From Aestuariivirga litoralis (GTDB lineage: Bacteria; Pseudomonadota; Alphaproteobacteria; Rhizobiales; Aestuariivirgaceae), in the NCBI RefSeq assembly GCF_015714715.1, contig NZ_WAHS01000002.1:124001-188000 (forward strand): a stretch of 64,000 nucleotides of DNA, written 5' to 3'. The position numbers and the translations under genes are program-made. Below, piece by piece: positions 62,771 to 64,000 of the stretch (positions are counted from its first letter, which is position 1; each line of letters begins with the position of its first letter). Under the pieces are notes generated by a model. It saw nothing but the letters and a program-made list of their open reading frames with translations. It was not told the DNA's origin and did not search any database.

Positions 62771-62838
62771 GGTCCCCTCACCCTCCCATTGCAAGGGCAA
62801 TGGGCCCCAACCCTCTCCCCGCAAGCGGGGCGAGGGAA
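62771..62838. repeat. Right inverted repeat of the DUF559 unit
   Basis: In reverse complement it gives the same first hairpin as the left copy. The second hairpin is CCCATTGC-CCTT-GCAATGGG, a perfect 8-bp stem of different sequence. The paired changes between left and right copies preserve the structure. Confidence 0.85.
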
Positions 62839-62879
62839 AGATAGATCTTGACTTTAATCCTATTATATGCTTTTGCTCT

Positions 62880-63215
62880 CCTCGCACTGTAACCTGAAAG
62901 GAGGGAACCATGTGCACAGCGTTCCCATATTGGTGGTTCAGTGTGCAGCGCCTGCAGGCGGAAGGAAATGACGCGCCTTCTGCTTCCGGGAGCTCCGTCC
63001 GTAGACCTTGGGCACTAAGACCCAAGCGCCTTCAATGGCTAACCAATATTGCTGCCGGATTTAAAATCGCTGCGTTCCTCACCCGGGCTTTGGCCCTCTG
63101 TCTTCCTCTACTCTCAGAATTCTGCACCGGGCCCAAGCTTGGGCGGAGCTTTACCCTCCGCTTAAACCTAAGACCGGAAAGCGGGGCCAGTTTGCGCTGA
63201 TCCCGCTTTCCACCT
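62880..63215 (+). other. Unassigned structured stretch with small open frame, possible RNA
   Basis: No recognised gene. It contains hairpins GGGAAC/GTTCCC (62903-62926), CTTGGG/CCCAAG (63007-63026), GCCCAAGCTTGGGC (63131-63144), GCGGAG/CTCCGC (63143-63161) and a 10-bp stem GGAAAGCGGG/CCCGCTTTCC (63176-63211). A long-range pair ATATTGGT/ACCAATAT (62927-62934, 63042-63049) is also possible. A 96-codon frame from ATG 62910 has an AGGAGGG site, but its codon use is unlike neighbouring genes. It could be a non-coding RNA or a leader with a short peptide. Some layout resembles 6S RNA, but I cannot confirm that. Confidence 0.3.
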
Positions 63216-63320
63216 CTCCCGCCGTGCACATCACGCGGCGAACAAGGGCAAAGCCGCGCCCTCTTGCACCTTTCAATGCGCTGAGTGACACTGCGCCCAA
63301 TCATAAAAAGGAAACCTCCC

Positions 63321-63644
63321 ATGATCCGCCATGTCGTGCTGTTCAAGCTGCGCAAGGATGTGCCTGCCTCCACTGTCACCGAAATCTTCACCAAGCTCGC
63401 TGCCCTCAAGGGCGTGATCCCGGGGATCCTCGCCACCTCCGCCGGCGCCGATGCCAGCCCCGAAGGCCTGCAGCGCGGCAACAGCCATGGCTTCACAGTG
63501 GACTTCACCGATGCTGCCGCGCGTGATGCCTATCTGCCGCATCCCGCGCATCAAGTGCTGGGCGGATTGATCGTCGCCAGCAGCGAAGGTGGCCTCTCCG
63601 GTATTACCGTGCTGGACTGGGAATACGAGTCGACCAAAGACTAA
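63321..63644 (+). CDS. Dabb family (stress-responsive A/B barrel) protein
   Basis: A 107-residue dimeric ferredoxin-like barrel protein: MIRHVVLFKLRKDVPASTVTEIFTKLAALKGVIPGI and the late RDAYLPHPAHQVLGG helix are typical Dabb features. The function in bacteria is uncertain. ATG 63321 follows AAAAGGA; the frame from 63285 is longer but starts with a non-family leader. Confidence 0.9.
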   Translation: MIRHVVLFKLRKDVPASTVTEIFTKLAALKGVIPGILATSAGADASPEGLQRGNSHGFTVDFTDAAARDAYLPHPAHQVLGGLIVASSEGGLSGITVLDWEYESTKD

Positions 63645-63705
63645 GTCAGGCCCTCTTGCGCCGATGGTTGCGTTGCGCGAGATTATCACCACTTGGAGGG
63701 TATCA

Positions 63706-64000
63706 ATGAAAAATATCTTCGTCGCGGCGTTGGTCGCTGCCAGCTTTCTGATTCCGGTTTCGTCTGCAACAGCAAAGCCTGCGAAATACAAAGCAGGTAG
63801 CTGCGCGCAGCGTGTGGCCGACGTTAAGCAGAGACCCGGACACTGGCAGGCTGTTGCGCAAAGCAACAAGGACAGCAAGGGTAATTTTTCATGTTCGGCA
63901 AAATGGGCTGCGTCAAGCAAAGCCGAAGCCATCGCAAAAGCGATCTCAGGCTGCGAACATGAAACCAGTATGCGGCCCACCTGGGGAATCCCCGGGACCT
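63706..64000 (+). CDS. Exported hypothetical protein (5' part only)
   Basis: ATG 63706 with a GGAGGG site seven bases upstream opens a frame that stays open to the end of the window (98 codons seen). The N-terminus is a signal peptide (MKNIFVAALVAASFLIPVSSATA). The mature part contains three cysteines so far (GSCAQR, FSCSAKW, SGCEHE), suggesting disulfides in the periplasm. I do not recognise the family. The 3' end lies outside the window. Confidence 0.7.
   Translation, partial: MKNIFVAALVAASFLIPVSSATAKPAKYKAGSCAQRVADVKQRPGHWQAVAQSNKDSKGNFSCSAKWAASSKAEAIAKAISGCEHETSMRPTWGIPGT

Noticed and set aside
62910-63200. 96-codon frame with strong AGGAGGG ribosome site as a firm protein-coding gene
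   Set aside because: Third-position GC and use of rare AGA codons differ from neighbouring genes, the protein has no recognisable pattern, and the DNA is rich in hairpins. Kept only as part of an unassigned region.
63176-63211. 10-bp hairpin as a terminator
   Set aside because: No T run follows on either strand.
62880-63215. 6S RNA call
   Set aside because: The layout is suggestive, but I could not match a conserved 6S core with certainty and the usual zapA/ygfA neighbours are absent.

Overview
The window comes from an alphaproteobacterium, most likely of the order Hyphomicrobiales (Rhizobiales). Evidence for this is the cell-cycle regulator TrcR (DUF1013), the CtrA-degradation adaptor RcdA (DUF1465), a full CtrA box, a cysteine-free L31, the three-gene pntAA-pntAB-pntB transhydrogenase next to an aa3 oxidase subunit IV, and a RutR-type pyrimidine regulator. 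Genes are densely packed and GC-rich, with many ATGA and TGATG overlaps. I see no rRNA, tRNA, CRISPR array, prophage or classical insertion sequence. The first and last genes are cut by the window ends.

Layout. 1-5 kb: histidine phosphatase fragment, aroC, then a proteobacterial sortase with its LPxTA-bearing von Willebrand substrate. 5-15 kb (minus strand): ispE, a TPR protein, an amidase paired with ectoine synthase, two TadG-like von Willebrand paralogs around a glutathione transferase, and ETF-ubiquinone oxidoreductase. 15-22 kb: a divergent uracil-DNA-glycosylase-like protein with moaB, assorted enzymes, then trcR, a quinone oxidoreductase, DUF1192, a CtrA box with a probable small RNA, and rcdA. 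22-31 kb: rpmE, an ABC exporter, a MotA/MotB-like pair, an ECF42-type sigma factor with its YciI partner, and the transhydrogenase operon. 31-44 kb: 3-hydroxybutyrate dehydrogenase, a degenerate SGNH protein, lytic transglycosylase, two LysE exporters, a GIY-YIG gene bounded by palindromes, galE/galU, an outer-membrane barrel, and a TetR-controlled EmrAB-type pump. 44-56 kb: glycosyltransferase, glutamine amidotransferase-like hydrolase, chromate transporter, ureohydrolase, a histidine-kinase-like protein without its histidine, hemH, SPFH/NfeD, ccdA and msrA. 56-62.4 kb: a RutR-controlled pyrimidine unit (regulator, ABC importer, dihydropyrimidinase). 62.4-64 kb: a DUF559 nuclease gene bounded by inverted repeats, an unexplained structured stretch, a Dabb protein and a secreted-protein fragment.

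Three things stand out. First, two unrelated single-domain nuclease genes (GIY-YIG at 35.9-36.2 kb, DUF559 at 62.4-62.8 kb) each sit between inverted copies of a palindromic repeat. In both repeat families the copies differ by changes that keep the hairpins intact. Second, a perfect TTAA-N7-TTAA CtrA box stands just before a three-hairpin segment ending in a strong terminator, all upstream of rcdA, which suggests a CtrA-controlled small RNA. Third, two sites matching the RutR consensus tie the regulator, an NMT1-type ABC importer and dihydropyrimidinase into one regulon. Several enzyme-family proteins have also lost hallmark catalytic residues (kinase, SGNH, UDG and ureohydrolase families).
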